Assembly: GCF_008704995.1 (NCBI RefSeq)
Contig: NZ_CP023747.1
Location: 1,948,501-2,012,500, forward strand
Length of the DNA stretch: 64,000 nucleotides
Reading direction: 5' to 3'
DNA from: Streptomyces nodosus
GTDB taxonomy: Bacteria > Actinomycetota > Actinomycetes > Streptomycetales > Streptomycetaceae
In this document: positions 25,919 to 34,774 of the stretch, piece by piece
Layout of the letters: each line of letters starts with the position of its first letter
How positions within the stretch are numbered: position 1 is the stretch's first letter
Notes under the pieces: generated by a model
What the model saw: only the letters and a program-made list of their open reading frames with translations
Told to the model about the DNA's origin: nothing
Databases searched by the model: none
Translations under genes and position numbers: made by a program

Positions 25919-26772
25919 GAGGCGGTCGGGGACGGCGAGTCGGCGGCGGACGGGGTGTACGGGCCGATCCACTGCTCGTACAGCTTCTGGTAGGTGCCGT
26001 CGGCCTTGGCGTCCTTGATCGCCTTGTTGACGGCGGCGAGGAGCTCGGTGTTGCCCTTCTTCACGGTGAAGCCGTACTGCTCACCGGTGTCGAGGTTTTC
26101 GACCACCTTGAAGGCGTCCGCGTCGGCCTTGTTCTTGAGCCAGCCCTGGACGACCGGGTAGTCGATGACGACCGCCTGGACCTGGCCGGTGCGCAGGCCG
26201 TTGAGGACGGCGTCGGAGGACTCGAAGGAGACGGGGTCGAAGCCCTTCCCCCGCACATAGTCCTCGCCGGTGGTCTGCGCCTGGGCGCCGAGCTTCTTGC
26301 CCTTGGCCTTCAGGTCGGCCAGGGAGGTGACCCCGCTCTTCCTGTCGACCAGCACGGCCTGGGTGGCGTCGAAGTACGGGTCGGAGAAGTCGACGTTCTT
26401 CTTGCGCTCCTCGGTGATGGTCATGCCCGCGGCGGCCAGGTCGCACTGGCCGGAGTTGAGGAAGGCGCCGGTCTTGAAGTTCTCGAAGGGGGTGTCGAAG
26501 ACGTACTGCTGCACCCCGAGGTCCTTGGCGACCAGGTCGATCAGGGAGACGTCGAAGCCCTGGACCTTGCCGTCGATCTCCGACTGGAAGGGCGGGTACG
26601 GCAGATGCGTGCAGGTCGTGAGCTTGCCCGCCTTGACGAGGTCGACCCCGCCGTCGGCCGACGTGGCCGTGCCGCCGCTGCCGCTCGACGTGCAGCCTGC
26701 CACGAGCACCGCCCCGGCCGTCGCGGTGATGGCGGCCAGGATGCGGACCCGGCGTCCGAGGAGCGTGTTCAC
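25915..26772 (-). CDS. Amino acid ABC transporter substrate-binding lipoprotein (family 3)
   Basis: This 285-residue lipoprotein captures a polar amino acid outside the membrane. The signal peptide ends with VLVAGC (lipobox). The mature protein shows the family 3 features THLPYPPFQSEIDGKVQGFD, CDLAAAGMTITEERKKNVDFS and DPYFDATQAVLV. GAGG lies upstream of the GTG at 26772. It is first in the operon with permease and ATPase and diverges from the class V aminotransferase gene across about 220 bases. The ligand (for example glutamate, glutamine or cystine) cannot be fixed from sequence. Confidence 0.93.
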   Translation of the reverse strand: MNTLLGRRVRILAAITATAGAVLVAGCTSSGSGGTATSADGGVDLVKAGKLTTCTHLPYPPFQSEIDGKVQGFDVSLIDLVAKDLGVQQYVFDTPFENFKTGAFLNSGQCDLAAAGMTITEERKKNVDFSDPYFDATQAVLVDRKSGVTSLADLKAKGKKLGAQAQTTGEDYVRGKGFDPVSFESSDAVLNGLRTGQVQAVVIDYPVVQGWLKNKADADAFKVVENLDTGEQYGFTVKKGNTELLAAVNKAIKDAKADGTYQKLYEQWIGPYTPSAADSPSPTAS

Positions 26773-26993
26773 GGGGGACCTCTCTATGGGGGACGTGTCC
26801 CTGGGGACGTGTGCGATGTGATTATAAGGAGAGCTTTGACCCCCTCAAACATTCCCCTGGCCCCGGTGGTACGGGGGGTCGTACGGGGATCGGCACGGCC
26901 CGCGCTCCCCGGGAACTCACCGGCCGGAAGCGGGAGGAACCCCGCCGGTTACCCTCGACTCCGTCGATTTCCATGAGCGAAGAGAGCACCGCC

Positions 26994-28094
26994 GTGACCC
27001 ACCCCTTCCTGGACCTCGCCCCGCTGAGCGCCGAACGCTTCGCCTCGATCGAGGACCGCGTGGCACGGCTGCTCTCTACCCAGCAGGACGTCCTGATCAC
27101 CCAGGGCGAGGCCTTGTTGCCGCTGGAGGGCGTGATCCGCGGGTGCGCCGGGCCCGGCACGACGGCACTGAACGTGATCACCGGGCCCTACGGGCAGACC
27201 TTCGGCGACTGGCTGCGGGACTGCGGCGCCACGGTGCACGACCTGGCGGTGCCCTTCCACGCGGCGGTCACGGCGGAGCAGGTCCGGGCGGCGCTCGCCG
27301 AGCACCCGGAGATCGACTTCGTGTCGCTGGTGCACGCGGAGGCCGCCACCGGCAACACCAACCCGGTGGCGGAGATCGGCGCGGTGGTGCGGGAGCACGG
27401 CGCGCTCTTCTCGGTGGACGCGGTCGCCTCGATCGGCGCCGAGCCGGTGCTGCCGGACGCCTGGGGCGTGGATCTGTGCGTGATCGGCGCCCAGAAGGCC
27501 ATGGGCGGACCCGCGGGGGTGTCGGCGGTCTCGGTGAGTGAGCGGGCCTGGGCCCGGATGGCCGCCAACCCCCGGGCGCCGCGCCGCTCGTATCTCTCGC
27601 TGCTCGACTGGAAGGAGCGCTGGATCGACGGCGGCCGCAGGGCGCTGCTGCACGCGCCGGCGCAGCTGGAGATGCTGGCACTGGAGGCGTGCGTGGAGCG
27701 GATCGAGGCGGAGGGCCTGGAGACGGTGACGGCCCGTCACCGCTCGGCCGCCGCGGCGACCCGGGCGGGAGCGCTCGCGCTGGGCGGCGGCCTGGAGCCG
27801 TATGTCCATGAGGCGCGCGACGCGGCACCGGTCGCCACGACCCTGCGGGCGCCGGCGCATCTGGACGCGAGCGAACTGGTGGCCAAGGCGCTGGCCGTGG
27901 ATCCGGGCGTGCCGCTGGCCGCGGGCGGGGGCTCCCTGGCCGCCGAGATGATCCGGGTCAACCACTACGGCACCGCCGCCTCGGCGACGACCGTCCAGGC
28001 CTCCCTCGCCGCCCTGGGAGCGGCCCTGACCGACTCCGGAGCGACCCCGGACGTGCCCGCGGCCCGCCGAGCGGTCACCCAGGCGTGGACGTGA
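26994..28094 (+). CDS. Class V aminotransferase (alanine/serine-glyoxylate type)
   Basis: This 366-residue PLP enzyme of the class V family includes alanine-glyoxylate and pyridoxamine-pyruvate aminotransferases. LNVITGPYGQTFGDWLRDCG forms the cofactor phosphate region, VHAEAATGNTNPV and FSVDAVASIGAEP hold the Asp that contacts the pyridine nitrogen, and VIGAQKAMGGPAG contains the PLP lysine. The GTG at 26994 is preferred, since homologous proteins begin THPFLDLAPLSAERF and a purine-rich site precedes it; an ATG at 26973 is possible. It diverges from the amino-acid importer, which hints at amino-acid catabolism. The substrate is not known. Confidence 0.83.
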   Translation: MTHPFLDLAPLSAERFASIEDRVARLLSTQQDVLITQGEALLPLEGVIRGCAGPGTTALNVITGPYGQTFGDWLRDCGATVHDLAVPFHAAVTAEQVRAALAEHPEIDFVSLVHAEAATGNTNPVAEIGAVVREHGALFSVDAVASIGAEPVLPDAWGVDLCVIGAQKAMGGPAGVSAVSVSERAWARMAANPRAPRRSYLSLLDWKERWIDGGRRALLHAPAQLEMLALEACVERIEAEGLETVTARHRSAAAATRAGALALGGGLEPYVHEARDAAPVATTLRAPAHLDASELVAKALAVDPGVPLAAGGGSLAAEMIRVNHYGTAASATTVQASLAALGAALTDSGATPDVPAARRAVTQAWT

Positions 28095-28444
28095 GCGGGA
28101 CAACACCCGGGCACGATTCGACAAGAATTCCTGGATTCCCTCGGCCACTTTATCCACCAGTAATTCAGCACAGCTTCCCATCGGCTCCTGCCCGCTTTCC
28201 CAGGGCCTAAACGCGAAGATTTTGCGAACGCCGCCCCGGCCCGATCGGGGCGGATCGCGCAGAGATCATCGGGTGTGACCGACCCCACAACGCGTGCGTT
28301 TTGCCCCGGATCTTCCCGGCATACTAGGGCAAATTCAAGAGGCTTCGCGCGGACACACACGCCCGCGTGATAACACATGGACGACGGCTCCGTAGCCCTT
28401 CCCACCGATGCAATTTCGAATTTCGGTGGGTAAATTCCTTCTGC
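28095..28444. promoter_or_regulatory. Intergenic region upstream of ectA with two hairpins
   Basis: This 350-base, relatively A+T-rich region lies between the class V aminotransferase gene and ectA. It contains no convincing gene. A stem of CCGCCCCG and CGGGGCGG with a seven-base loop at 28231-28253 may terminate the upstream gene. A second inverted repeat, CCCACCGA and TCGGTGGG at 28401-28408 and 28423-28430, lies 14 bases before the ectA start. A TACTAG-like -10 element at 28322-28327 is a candidate promoter for the ect operon, but its -35 region is weak. Confidence 0.55.
28401..28430 (+). promoter_or_regulatory. Hairpin in the ectA 5' untranslated region
   Basis: Eight-base arms CCCACCGA and TCGGTGGG pair across a 14-base A+T-rich centre. 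The right arm contains GGTGGG, the only purine-rich candidate ribosome site before ectA, so folding could hide it. A translational switch is an inference. Confidence 0.45.
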
Positions 28445-28987
28445 ATGACCGCCGCACAGGCAGACCCCAAAACCGATTCCCCGGAAATATCCCGGGGGCT
28501 CTGGATCGACCGTCCTCGGGTGGCCGACGGGGCCGCGCTCTGGCGTATCGCCAAGGACTCCGGAACCCTCGACCTGAACTCCTCCTACAGCTATCTGCTC
28601 TGGTGCCGCGACTTCGCCGGCACCTCGGCGGTGGCGCGCACCGAGCCCGGCGGACGGCCCGTCGGATTCGTCACCGCGTATCTGCGGCCCGACCTCCCGC
28701 GCACCCTCCTGGTGTGGCAGGTGGCTGTCGACTCCGCCCGGCGCGGGCAGGGACTCGCGGCGCGCATGCTCGACGCGCTCACCGCACGGGTCGTGGCGGA
28801 GCACGGGGTGACCGGGATCGAGACGACGATCACCCCCGGCAACACCGCCTCCGAGCGGCTGTTCACCTCGTACGCCCGACGCCGCGGCGCCACCGTGGAA
28901 CGCGACGTCCTCTTCGAGGCGGGTCAGTTCCCCGACGGGCCGCACGACCCCGAGGTGCTGTACCGCATCGGCCCCCTCTCCCCCTGA
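28445..28987 (+). CDS. ectA: L-2,4-diaminobutyrate N4-acetyltransferase EctA
   Basis: This 180-residue GNAT enzyme acetylates diaminobutyrate in the second step of ectoine synthesis. The acetyl-CoA loop is [18 protein letters not shown]. EctA-specific features are the N-terminal [19 protein letters not shown] and [16 protein letters not shown], and [15 protein letters not shown]. The ATG at 28445 is the first good start after the hairpin at 28401-28430. The gene begins the ectABCD operon, whose product protects against salt and heat. Spacing to ectB is 44 bases. Confidence 0.95.
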   Translation: MTAAQADPKTDSPEISRGLWIDRPRVADGAALWRIAKDSGTLDLNSSYSYLLWCRDFAGTSAVARTEPGGRPVGFVTAYLRPDLPRTLLVWQVAVDSARRGQGLAARMLDALTARVVAEHGVTGIETTITPGNTASERLFTSYARRRGATVERDVLFEAGQFPDGPHDPEVLYRIGPLSP

Positions 28988-29031
28988 TCTCGCGCACGTC
29001 CTCTCCCCCACCACCGAGGAGCGTTTTCGCC

Positions 29032-30303
29032 GTGACCATCACCCAGCCCGACCTCAGCGTCTTCGAGACCCTGGAGTCGGAGGTGCGCAGCTACTGCCGC
29101 GGCTGGCCCACCGTCTTCGACCGCGCGCGGGGCAGCCGCATGTACGACGAGGACGGACACGAGTACCTCGACTTCTTCGCCGGCGCCGGGTCGCTCAACT
29201 ACGGCCACAACAACCCCGTACTGAAACGGGCGTTGATCGACTACCTGGAACGGGACGGCGTCACCCACGGACTCGACATGTCCACCACCGCCAAGCGTTC
29301 CTTCCTGCGGGCCTTCCAGGACCTCGTGCTGCGGCCGCGCGAGCTGCCGTACAAGGTCATGTTCCCGGGCCCCACCGGCACCAACGCGGTGGAGTCCGCC
29401 CTCAAGCTGGCCCGCAAGGTGAAGGGGCGCGAGGCCGTGGTGTCCTTCACCAACGCCTTCCACGGGATGTCCCTGGGCTCCCTCGCCGTCACCGGCAACG
29501 CCTTCAAACGGGCCGGCGCCGGGATCCCGCTGGTGCACGGGACACCCATGCCCTTCGACCACTATCTGGACGGCAGGGTCCCGGACTTCCTGTGGTTCGA
29601 GCGGCTGCTGGAGGACCAGGGGTCCGGGCTCAACCAGCCCGCCGCCGTGATCGTCGAGACCGTGCAGGGAGAGGGCGGCATCAATGTGGCGCGGCCCGAG
29701 TGGCTGCGAGGGCTCGCCGACCTGTGCGCACGCCGCGACATGCTGCTGATCGTCGACGACATCCAGATGGGCTGCGGGCGTACCGGCGCCTTCTTCTCCT
29801 TCGAGGAGGCGGGGATCGTGCCGGACATCGTCACCGTGTCCAAGTCCATCAGCGGCTACGGACTGCCCATGTCGCTGTGTCTGTTCAAGCCCGAGCTGGA
29901 CATCTGGGAGCCCGGCGAGCACAACGGCACCTTCCGCGGCAACAACCCCGCGTTCGTCACGGCCACCGCCGCGCTGAACGCCTACTGGACCGACGGGTCC
30001 GCCATGGAGAAGCAGACCAGGGCGCGCGGCGAGCAGGTCGAGCGGGAGCTGGCCGCGATCACCGAGGAGAGCCCCGACGGCATCAAGGAGTACCGCGGAC
30101 GAGGGCTGGTGTGGGGGCTGGAGTTCCACGACAAGGGCCGCGCGGAGCGTATCGCCCGCCGCGCCTTCGATCTCGGGCTGCTCGTGGAGACCTCGGGCCC
30201 CGAGGGCGAGGTCGTCAAGCTGCTCCCCGCCCTCACCGTCACCGCCGACGAGCTCGACGAGGGGCTGCGCACCCTCGCCCGGGCCGTCCGCGAGACCGCC
30301 TGA
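29032..30303 (+). CDS. ectB: Diaminobutyrate-2-oxoglutarate aminotransferase EctB
   Basis: This 423-residue class III PLP aminotransferase converts aspartate semialdehyde to L-2,4-diaminobutyrate, the first committed step to ectoine. [20 protein letters not shown] is the cofactor phosphate site, [13 protein letters not shown] and [13 protein letters not shown] are family motifs, and [11 protein letters not shown] holds the PLP lysine (K271). The GTG at 29032 has GAGGA at 29016-29020. It sits between ectA and ectC, and its length is typical. Confidence 0.96.
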   Translation: MTITQPDLSVFETLESEVRSYCRGWPTVFDRARGSRMYDEDGHEYLDFFAGAGSLNYGHNNPVLKRALIDYLERDGVTHGLDMSTTAKRSFLRAFQDLVLRPRELPYKVMFPGPTGTNAVESALKLARKVKGREAVVSFTNAFHGMSLGSLAVTGNAFKRAGAGIPLVHGTPMPFDHYLDGRVPDFLWFERLLEDQGSGLNQPAAVIVETVQGEGGINVARPEWLRGLADLCARRDMLLIVDDIQMGCGRTGAFFSFEEAGIVPDIVTVSKSISGYGLPMSLCLFKPELDIWEPGEHNGTFRGNNPAFVTATAALNAYWTDGSAMEKQTRARGEQVERELAAITEESPDGIKEYRGRGLVWGLEFHDKGRAERIARRAFDLGLLVETSGPEGEVVKLLPALTVTADELDEGLRTLARAVRETA

Positions 30304-30374
30304 GCGCGCCGGGAACGCCCGGAGAACCGAGAGAAGACCAGGACAGGCAAGACAAGAAGGAGGCACACCCCACC

Positions 30375-30770
30375 GTGATCGTCCGTTCGTTCAAGGACAT
30401 CGAAGGCACCGACCGGCACATCAAGGCGGCGTCCGGCACCTGGGAGAGCAAGCGCATCGTCCTCGCCCGGGAGAAGGTCGGCTTCTCCCTCCACGAGACG
30501 ATCCTGTACGCGGGCACCGAGACGTCGATGTGGTACGCCAACCACATCGAGGCCGTGGTGTGCACCGCGGGCGAGGCCGAGCTGACCGACCAGGAGACCG
30601 GGCGGACGTACACCATCACGCCCGGGACCATGTATCTCCTGGACGGGCATGAACGGCACACCCTGCGGGTCAGCGAGGACTTCCACTGCATCTGTGTCTT
30701 CAACCCGCCCGTGACCGGGCGGGAGGACCACGACGAGAACGGCGTCTACCCGCTCCTCGAGGAGGCATGA
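30375..30770 (+). CDS. ectC: Ectoine synthase EctC
   Basis: This 131-residue cupin-fold enzyme closes the ring of N-gamma-acetyl-diaminobutyrate to give ectoine. It starts [16 protein letters not shown] (GTG at 30375) and carries the family core [32 protein letters not shown] and [12 protein letters not shown]; the Glu and His residues of these segments form the metal site in known EctC. AAGGAGG lies upstream. It follows ectB after 71 bases and precedes ectD by four bases. Confidence 0.97.
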   Translation: MIVRSFKDIEGTDRHIKAASGTWESKRIVLAREKVGFSLHETILYAGTETSMWYANHIEAVVCTAGEAELTDQETGRTYTITPGTMYLLDGHERHTLRVSEDFHCICVFNPPVTGREDHDENGVYPLLEEA

Positions 30771-30774
30771 GACC

Positions 30775-31665
30775 GTGACCACCCCCGTCACCGATCTGTA
30801 TCCGAGCCGCGGCGCCACCGAGGTGTCCGTCCCCCGTCAGGACCCGGTCGTCTGGGGCGCCCCCGGCACGCCCGGTCCGATCCCCGTCGCCGATCTCCAG
30901 GCGTACGAGCGCGACGGCTTCCTCGCCATGGACGAGCTGATCGGCCCCGACGAGGTCGCCCGGTACCGGCGGGAGCTGGAGCGGCTGGTCGCCGATCCGG
31001 GGATCCGCGCGGACGAGCGCGCGATCGTGGAGCCGAAGTCCCGGGAGATCCGGTCGGTCTTCGAGGTCCACCGGATCAGCGAGGTGTTCGCGGAACTCGT
31101 CCGAGACGAGCGCGTCGTGGGACGGGCGCGGCAGATCCTCGGCTCGGACGTGTACGTCCACCAGTCGCGGATCAATGTCAAGCCGGGCTTCGGGGCCAGC
31201 GGCTTCTACTGGCACTCGGACTTCGAGACCTGGCACGCGGAGGACGGTCTGCCGCACATGCGGACGGTGTCCGTCTCGATCGCGCTGACCGACAACCACG
31301 ACACCAACGGCGGCCTCATGATCATGCCGGGGTCGCACCGGACCTTCCTCGGCTGCGCCGGGGCCACGCCCGAGGACAACTACCGGCGATCGCTGCGGAT
31401 GCAGGAGGCGGGCACCCCGTCCGACGAGGCGCTGACCGCGCTGGCGGACCGTTACGGCATCAGGCTGTTCACCGGCAGGGCGGGGTCCGCGACCTGGTTC
31501 GACTGCAACTGTATGCACGGGTCCGGCGACAACATCACCCCGTTCCCGCGCAGCAATGTGTTCATCGTGTTCAACAGCGTGGAGAACGCGGCGCTCGAGC
31601 CCTTCGCGGCACCGGTGCGGCGGCCGGAGTTCATCGGGGCGCGGGACTTCACTCCGGTGCGCTGA
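30775..31665 (+). CDS. ectD: Ectoine 5-hydroxylase EctD
   Basis: This 296-residue Fe(II)/2-oxoglutarate dioxygenase turns ectoine into 5-hydroxyectoine. The iron ligands are H147 and D149 in FYWHSDFE and H248 in CMHGSGDN. The EctD signature around NVKPGFGASGFYWHSDFETW is intact, and PFPRSNVFIVFNSVENA follows near the end. It starts with GTG at 30775, four bases after ectC, and ends before a strong hairpin at 31688-31719. So the cell can make both ectoine and hydroxyectoine. Confidence 0.97.
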   Translation: MTTPVTDLYPSRGATEVSVPRQDPVVWGAPGTPGPIPVADLQAYERDGFLAMDELIGPDEVARYRRELERLVADPGIRADERAIVEPKSREIRSVFEVHRISEVFAELVRDERVVGRARQILGSDVYVHQSRINVKPGFGASGFYWHSDFETWHAEDGLPHMRTVSVSIALTDNHDTNGGLMIMPGSHRTFLGCAGATPEDNYRRSLRMQEAGTPSDEALTALADRYGIRLFTGRAGSATWFDCNCMHGSGDNITPFPRSNVFIVFNSVENAALEPFAAPVRRPEFIGARDFTPVR

Positions 31666-31687
31666 GCCGTGGTGCGCTGAGCCGTTC

Positions 31688-31719
31688 GGGTCCCCGGTCC
31701 GGCCGCGGACCGGGGACCC
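31688..31719. terminator. Terminator hairpin after ectD
   Basis: A 14-base-pair perfect stem (GGGTCCCCGGTCCG and its complement) with the four-base loop GCCG. It lies between ectD and the convergent aminotransferase gene, so it can act in both directions. Confidence 0.85.
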
Positions 31720-31726
31720 GCCGGGG

Positions 31727-32776
31727 TCAGCCGGCCAGGACGTCCAGCAGGCGGTCGACGTCCGCGGGCGTGTTGTAGAGGTGGAAGGCGGCCCGCAGAC
31801 TGCCCGCCCGGTCCGAGACCTCGACCCCGGACCTGCTGAGTCCGTCCCGGCGGGCGCCGAGCCCCGGGACGGACACGATCGGCGAGTCGGGGGCGGGCAG
31901 CGGTGCCACGCCCAGCTCCCGAAGGCCCGCGCGGAACCGGTCGGCGAGGGCGAGGTCATGGGCCCGCACATGCTGCACGCCCAGTTCCTCCAGCAGTTCC
32001 AGGGAGTGACGGGCGCCCGTGTACGAGAACAGCGCCGGGCTCTCGTCGAAGCGCCGCGCCGAGTGGGCCAGTTCGGCCACCGGTCCGTAGCAGCTGTCCC
32101 AGGGCTCCTCGCCCGCGACCCAGCCGGCGAAGAGGGGGGTGAGCCCGCCGAAGTCCTCCGGGGCCACCAGGAAGGCCACCCCGCGCGGGCAGAGGAGCCA
32201 TTTGAAGGCCACGGCGGCGACATAGTCGTACGCCCCGGAGTCGAGCGGCAGCCAGCCCATGGCCTGGGACGCGTCCACATACATCCGGGCGCCGTGCTCA
32301 CGGGCGGCGGCGCGGACGGCGGCCAGGTCGGCGACGCGGCCGTCGGCGGACTGCGCGGCGCTGACCGCGACCAGGGCCGTGCCGGGGCCCACGGACTCGG
32401 CGACCCGCTCCAGCGGGACGGCGCGGACCCGGAGGTCGCCCCGCATATGGAAGGGGTTCACCACCGAGCTGAAGTCGCCCTCCGCGGTGAGGACTTCGGC
32501 GCCCGCCGGCAGCGACGCGGCGATCAGCCCGGTGTAGACGGCGACCGAGGCCCCGGCCGCCACCCGGTCGACGGGGACCGCCGCCAGCCGGGCGAAGGAG
32601 GCGCGGGCGGCCTCCACATCGGCGAACATGTCGGTGGGCTGCCCGGCGGCGGCCGACTCCACGGCGGTCCGCATGGCCTCCACGGTCCGGGCCGGCAGCA
32701 GCCCGGTGCTCGCGGTGTTCAGATAGGTGTTCTTCGGGGCGAACTCGGCACGGACGAGGGCGTCGAAGGTCTCCAT
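31727..32776 (-). CDS. Class V aminotransferase (NifS/CsdA-like fold)
   Basis: This 349-residue PLP enzyme belongs to the class V aminotransferase/cysteine-desulfurase superfamily. YLNTASTGLLP at residues about 17-27, VAVSAAQSADGRVADL, MYVDASQAMGWLPLD (Asp of the cofactor site) and AVAFKWLLCPRGVAFL (PLP lysine) are visible. The small C-terminal domain ends LYNTPADVDRLLDVLAG. No cysteine lies in a desulfurase-type loop, so an aminotransferase or lyase role is likelier. The ATG at 32776 is used; a GTG three codons earlier is possible. It stands alone, convergent with the ect operon. Confidence 0.8.
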   Translation of the reverse strand: METFDALVRAEFAPKNTYLNTASTGLLPARTVEAMRTAVESAAAGQPTDMFADVEAARASFARLAAVPVDRVAAGASVAVYTGLIAASLPAGAEVLTAEGDFSSVVNPFHMRGDLRVRAVPLERVAESVGPGTALVAVSAAQSADGRVADLAAVRAAAREHGARMYVDASQAMGWLPLDSGAYDYVAAVAFKWLLCPRGVAFLVAPEDFGGLTPLFAGWVAGEEPWDSCYGPVAELAHSARRFDESPALFSYTGARHSLELLEELGVQHVRAHDLALADRFRAGLRELGVAPLPAPDSPIVSVPGLGARRDGLSRSGVEVSDRAGSLRAAFHLYNTPADVDRLLDVLAG

Positions 32777-32877
32777 GGGGACCACTGTGCCGCCCTCCGC
32801 GGCCCCGGTCCATCACACATCTCTGAAGGGTTCCCTCAAACGGCGCTTATACGTCCGCGCCGGCCTGCGCGTTCTCC

Positions 32878-33597
32878 TCAGCGCCGGGGCGGCACCGCGC
32901 AGCCGTCCGGGCCACAGGCGTCCGCGCCGCCGTCCTCGATCAGCTCCAGCGCGGGGCGCGCGCCCCAGGCCTGCGTCAGCGCCTGGGTGAAGACCTCGGC
33001 GGGCTGGGCTCCGGAGACGCCGTAGGTGCGGTCCAGGACGAAGAAGGGGACGCCGTTGGCACCCAGTGCGGCGGCCTCCCGCTCGTCGGCGCGCACCGCG
33101 TCGGCGTAGGCGGCGGGGTCGGCGAGGACCCGGCGGGCGTCCTCGGCGTCGAGCCCGGCCTCCACGGCCAGTTCCACCAGCCGCTCCTCGCCCTCGGCGT
33201 AGACGGAGCGCTCCTCCGCGAAGTTCGCCCGGTACAGGATCTGGAGCAGCTCGTCCTGCCGGCCGTGCTCCTTGGCGAGATGGAGCAGGCGGTGCATGTC
33301 GAAGGTGCTGCCGTGGTCGCGGCCCGTGGTGCGGTAGTCCAGGCCCTCGGCGGCGGCCTGCTGCCCCAGGTTGTCCTCCCCCGCCCGGGCCTGCGCCTCG
33401 CTCATCCCGTACTTCCGGGTGAGCATCGTGAGGACCGGCTGGATGTCGTCCTTGGCGCGGTGCGGGTCCAGCTCGAAGGAGCGGTGCACCACCTCGACCT
33501 GGTCCCGGTGCGGGAACGCCGAGAGCGCCTTCTCGAAGCGGGCCTTGCCGACGTAGCACCAGGGGCAGGCGATGTCGCTCCAGATCTCCACGCGCAT
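32878..33597 (-). CDS. DsbA/FrnE-family oxidoreductase
   Basis: This 239-residue protein of the DsbA-like thioredoxin fold (FrnE branch) has the active site CPWC in IWSDIACPWCYVGKARFE near the N-terminus. A helical insertion follows (residues about 50-170), and the fold closes with GANGVPFFVLDRTYGVSGAQ, including the cis-Pro loop. The last 15 residues add two more Cys (ADACGPDGCAVPP), a CxxxxC pair not needed by the family. There is no signal peptide, so it acts in the cytoplasm, possibly on polyketide or stress-related thiols. The ATG at 33597 begins MRVEIWSD. Confidence 0.88.
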   Translation of the reverse strand: MRVEIWSDIACPWCYVGKARFEKALSAFPHRDQVEVVHRSFELDPHRAKDDIQPVLTMLTRKYGMSEAQARAGEDNLGQQAAAEGLDYRTTGRDHGSTFDMHRLLHLAKEHGRQDELLQILYRANFAEERSVYAEGEERLVELAVEAGLDAEDARRVLADPAAYADAVRADEREAAALGANGVPFFVLDRTYGVSGAQPAEVFTQALTQAWGARPALELIEDGGADACGPDGCAVPPRR

Positions 33598-33673
33598 GTG
33601 TTGGGCTTCTCTCCAGTTCGTGCCGGTACGAAGGCTCCCTCCGCGGTAGGGAAGAACGTTTCGGCGGGGGGAC

Positions 33674-34189
33674 TCATTCCCCCGGGTCACCGGGGACGGC
33701 GTAGCGGAGCGCGAGGTGGTCGGCGCCCTCGGCGGGCGGGTCCTGCGGGTCGGGGACCCAGCCGAGGCGGGCGTAGAAGGCCTGGGCCGGGCGGTTCTCG
33801 GTGTGCACCTTGAGCTGGGCCGTCCGCCGGCCGTCGGCCTGCCATGCCTCGACACAGGCCGCGTGCAGCGCGGAGCCGTGGCCGCGGCGCCAGTGCTCGG
33901 GGTCGACATGGAACTGGAGGAGCTTCACCGTGTCGGCGGCCACGGCCTTCGGGGTGCGGAAGGAGGCGATCGCGACGATCCGGCCGTCCTCGACGGCGCA
34001 CAGCACCTGCCCCTCGGGCCGCCGGATGGCGGTGGCCCAGGCGGCGGACCAGCCGACGCCGTCCTCCGGAACCCCGTCCGGGTAGTAGGTCGCCCGGGCC
34101 CGGGCGTGCAACTCGGCGACGGCCGTCGCCTCCATGGGCAGGGCGGTACGGATGACCCGCCGTGCCGCGGTCTGCTGCTCCGAGATCAT
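33674..34189 (-). CDS. GNAT-family N-acetyltransferase
   Basis: This 171-residue acetyltransferase has the acetyl-CoA site VDPEHWRRGHGSALHAACVEAW, followed by LKVHTENRPAQAFYARLGWV, the usual GNAT C-terminal strand and helix. The N-terminal part ALPMEATAVAELHARARATYY is also typical. The ATG at 34189 is the most reasonable start, although no clear ribosome site is visible. The region upstream consists of 158-base tandem repeats that may influence its expression. The substrate is unknown. Confidence 0.85.
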   Translation of the reverse strand: MISEQQTAARRVIRTALPMEATAVAELHARARATYYPDGVPEDGVGWSAAWATAIRRPEGQVLCAVEDGRIVAIASFRTPKAVAADTVKLLQFHVDPEHWRRGHGSALHAACVEAWQADGRRTAQLKVHTENRPAQAFYARLGWVPDPQDPPAEGADHLALRYAVPGDPGE

Positions 34190-34774
34190 GCAACGAAGGA
34201 CGTGGCGGGGGCCGGGGTGGTTCCGGGAGAGCGCCGGCGGCGTGTGCGTCGGCGGCGCGCTTCCGGCACGGCGCGACCGCGAGTGCCGCCCCAAGCCCCG
34301 CACCCGGGGCGCCCGCACCACGGCCCCGGCCACGCGGGCCGACCGGAACGGGCTCGGCGAAACCGGCCACCATCAACCGGCCGTACGGAACCAGAAAGGG
34401 CGCCACAGCGAGTGCGACACGGACCCCGTCCCGGTCCGGTGATAACAACCGGACGGCCCCCGCCCGGGACCCCGCGCCACGAACCCGGCCACGAAAACCG
34501 ACCCGAACAGGCCCGGCGAAACCGACCACCATCAACCAGCCGGACGGAACCGGAAAGGGCACCACAGCGGGTACGACACGGACCCGTCCCGGTCCGGTGA
34601 TAACAACCGGACGGCCCCAGCCCAGGACCCCGCGCCACGGACTCGGCCACACAGGCCAGACGGAACGGGACCGGCGAAACCGGCCGGGACTACCGGACGG
34701 CACGGGACCGGCAGGACGGCTCGCGGCGGGTGCGGTGCGGCCCCCGTTCCGGTCCGGTGGTGGCATCGGACCGG
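34190..34774. repeat. Tandem repeats of about 158 bases in an intergenic region
   Basis: The 585 bases between the GNAT and DUF1349 genes contain two full copies and one degenerate copy of a unit of 158-159 bases. The units start at CGAAACC at 34358, 34517 and 34675, and a fading partial copy precedes them from about 34300. The segment GGTCCGGTGATAACAACCGG recurs exactly at 34433 and 34591. Each unit includes the inverted pair GTCCGGT / ACCGGAC. The third copy is degenerate. No reading frame here looks like a protein. Confidence 0.8.

Noticed and set aside
34186..34650. Leftward frame of about 154 residues with an internal repeat in the 158-base repeat region
   Set aside because: The peptide periodicity only mirrors the DNA repeat, its composition is Gly/Arg/Pro biased, and one unit is not a multiple of three.
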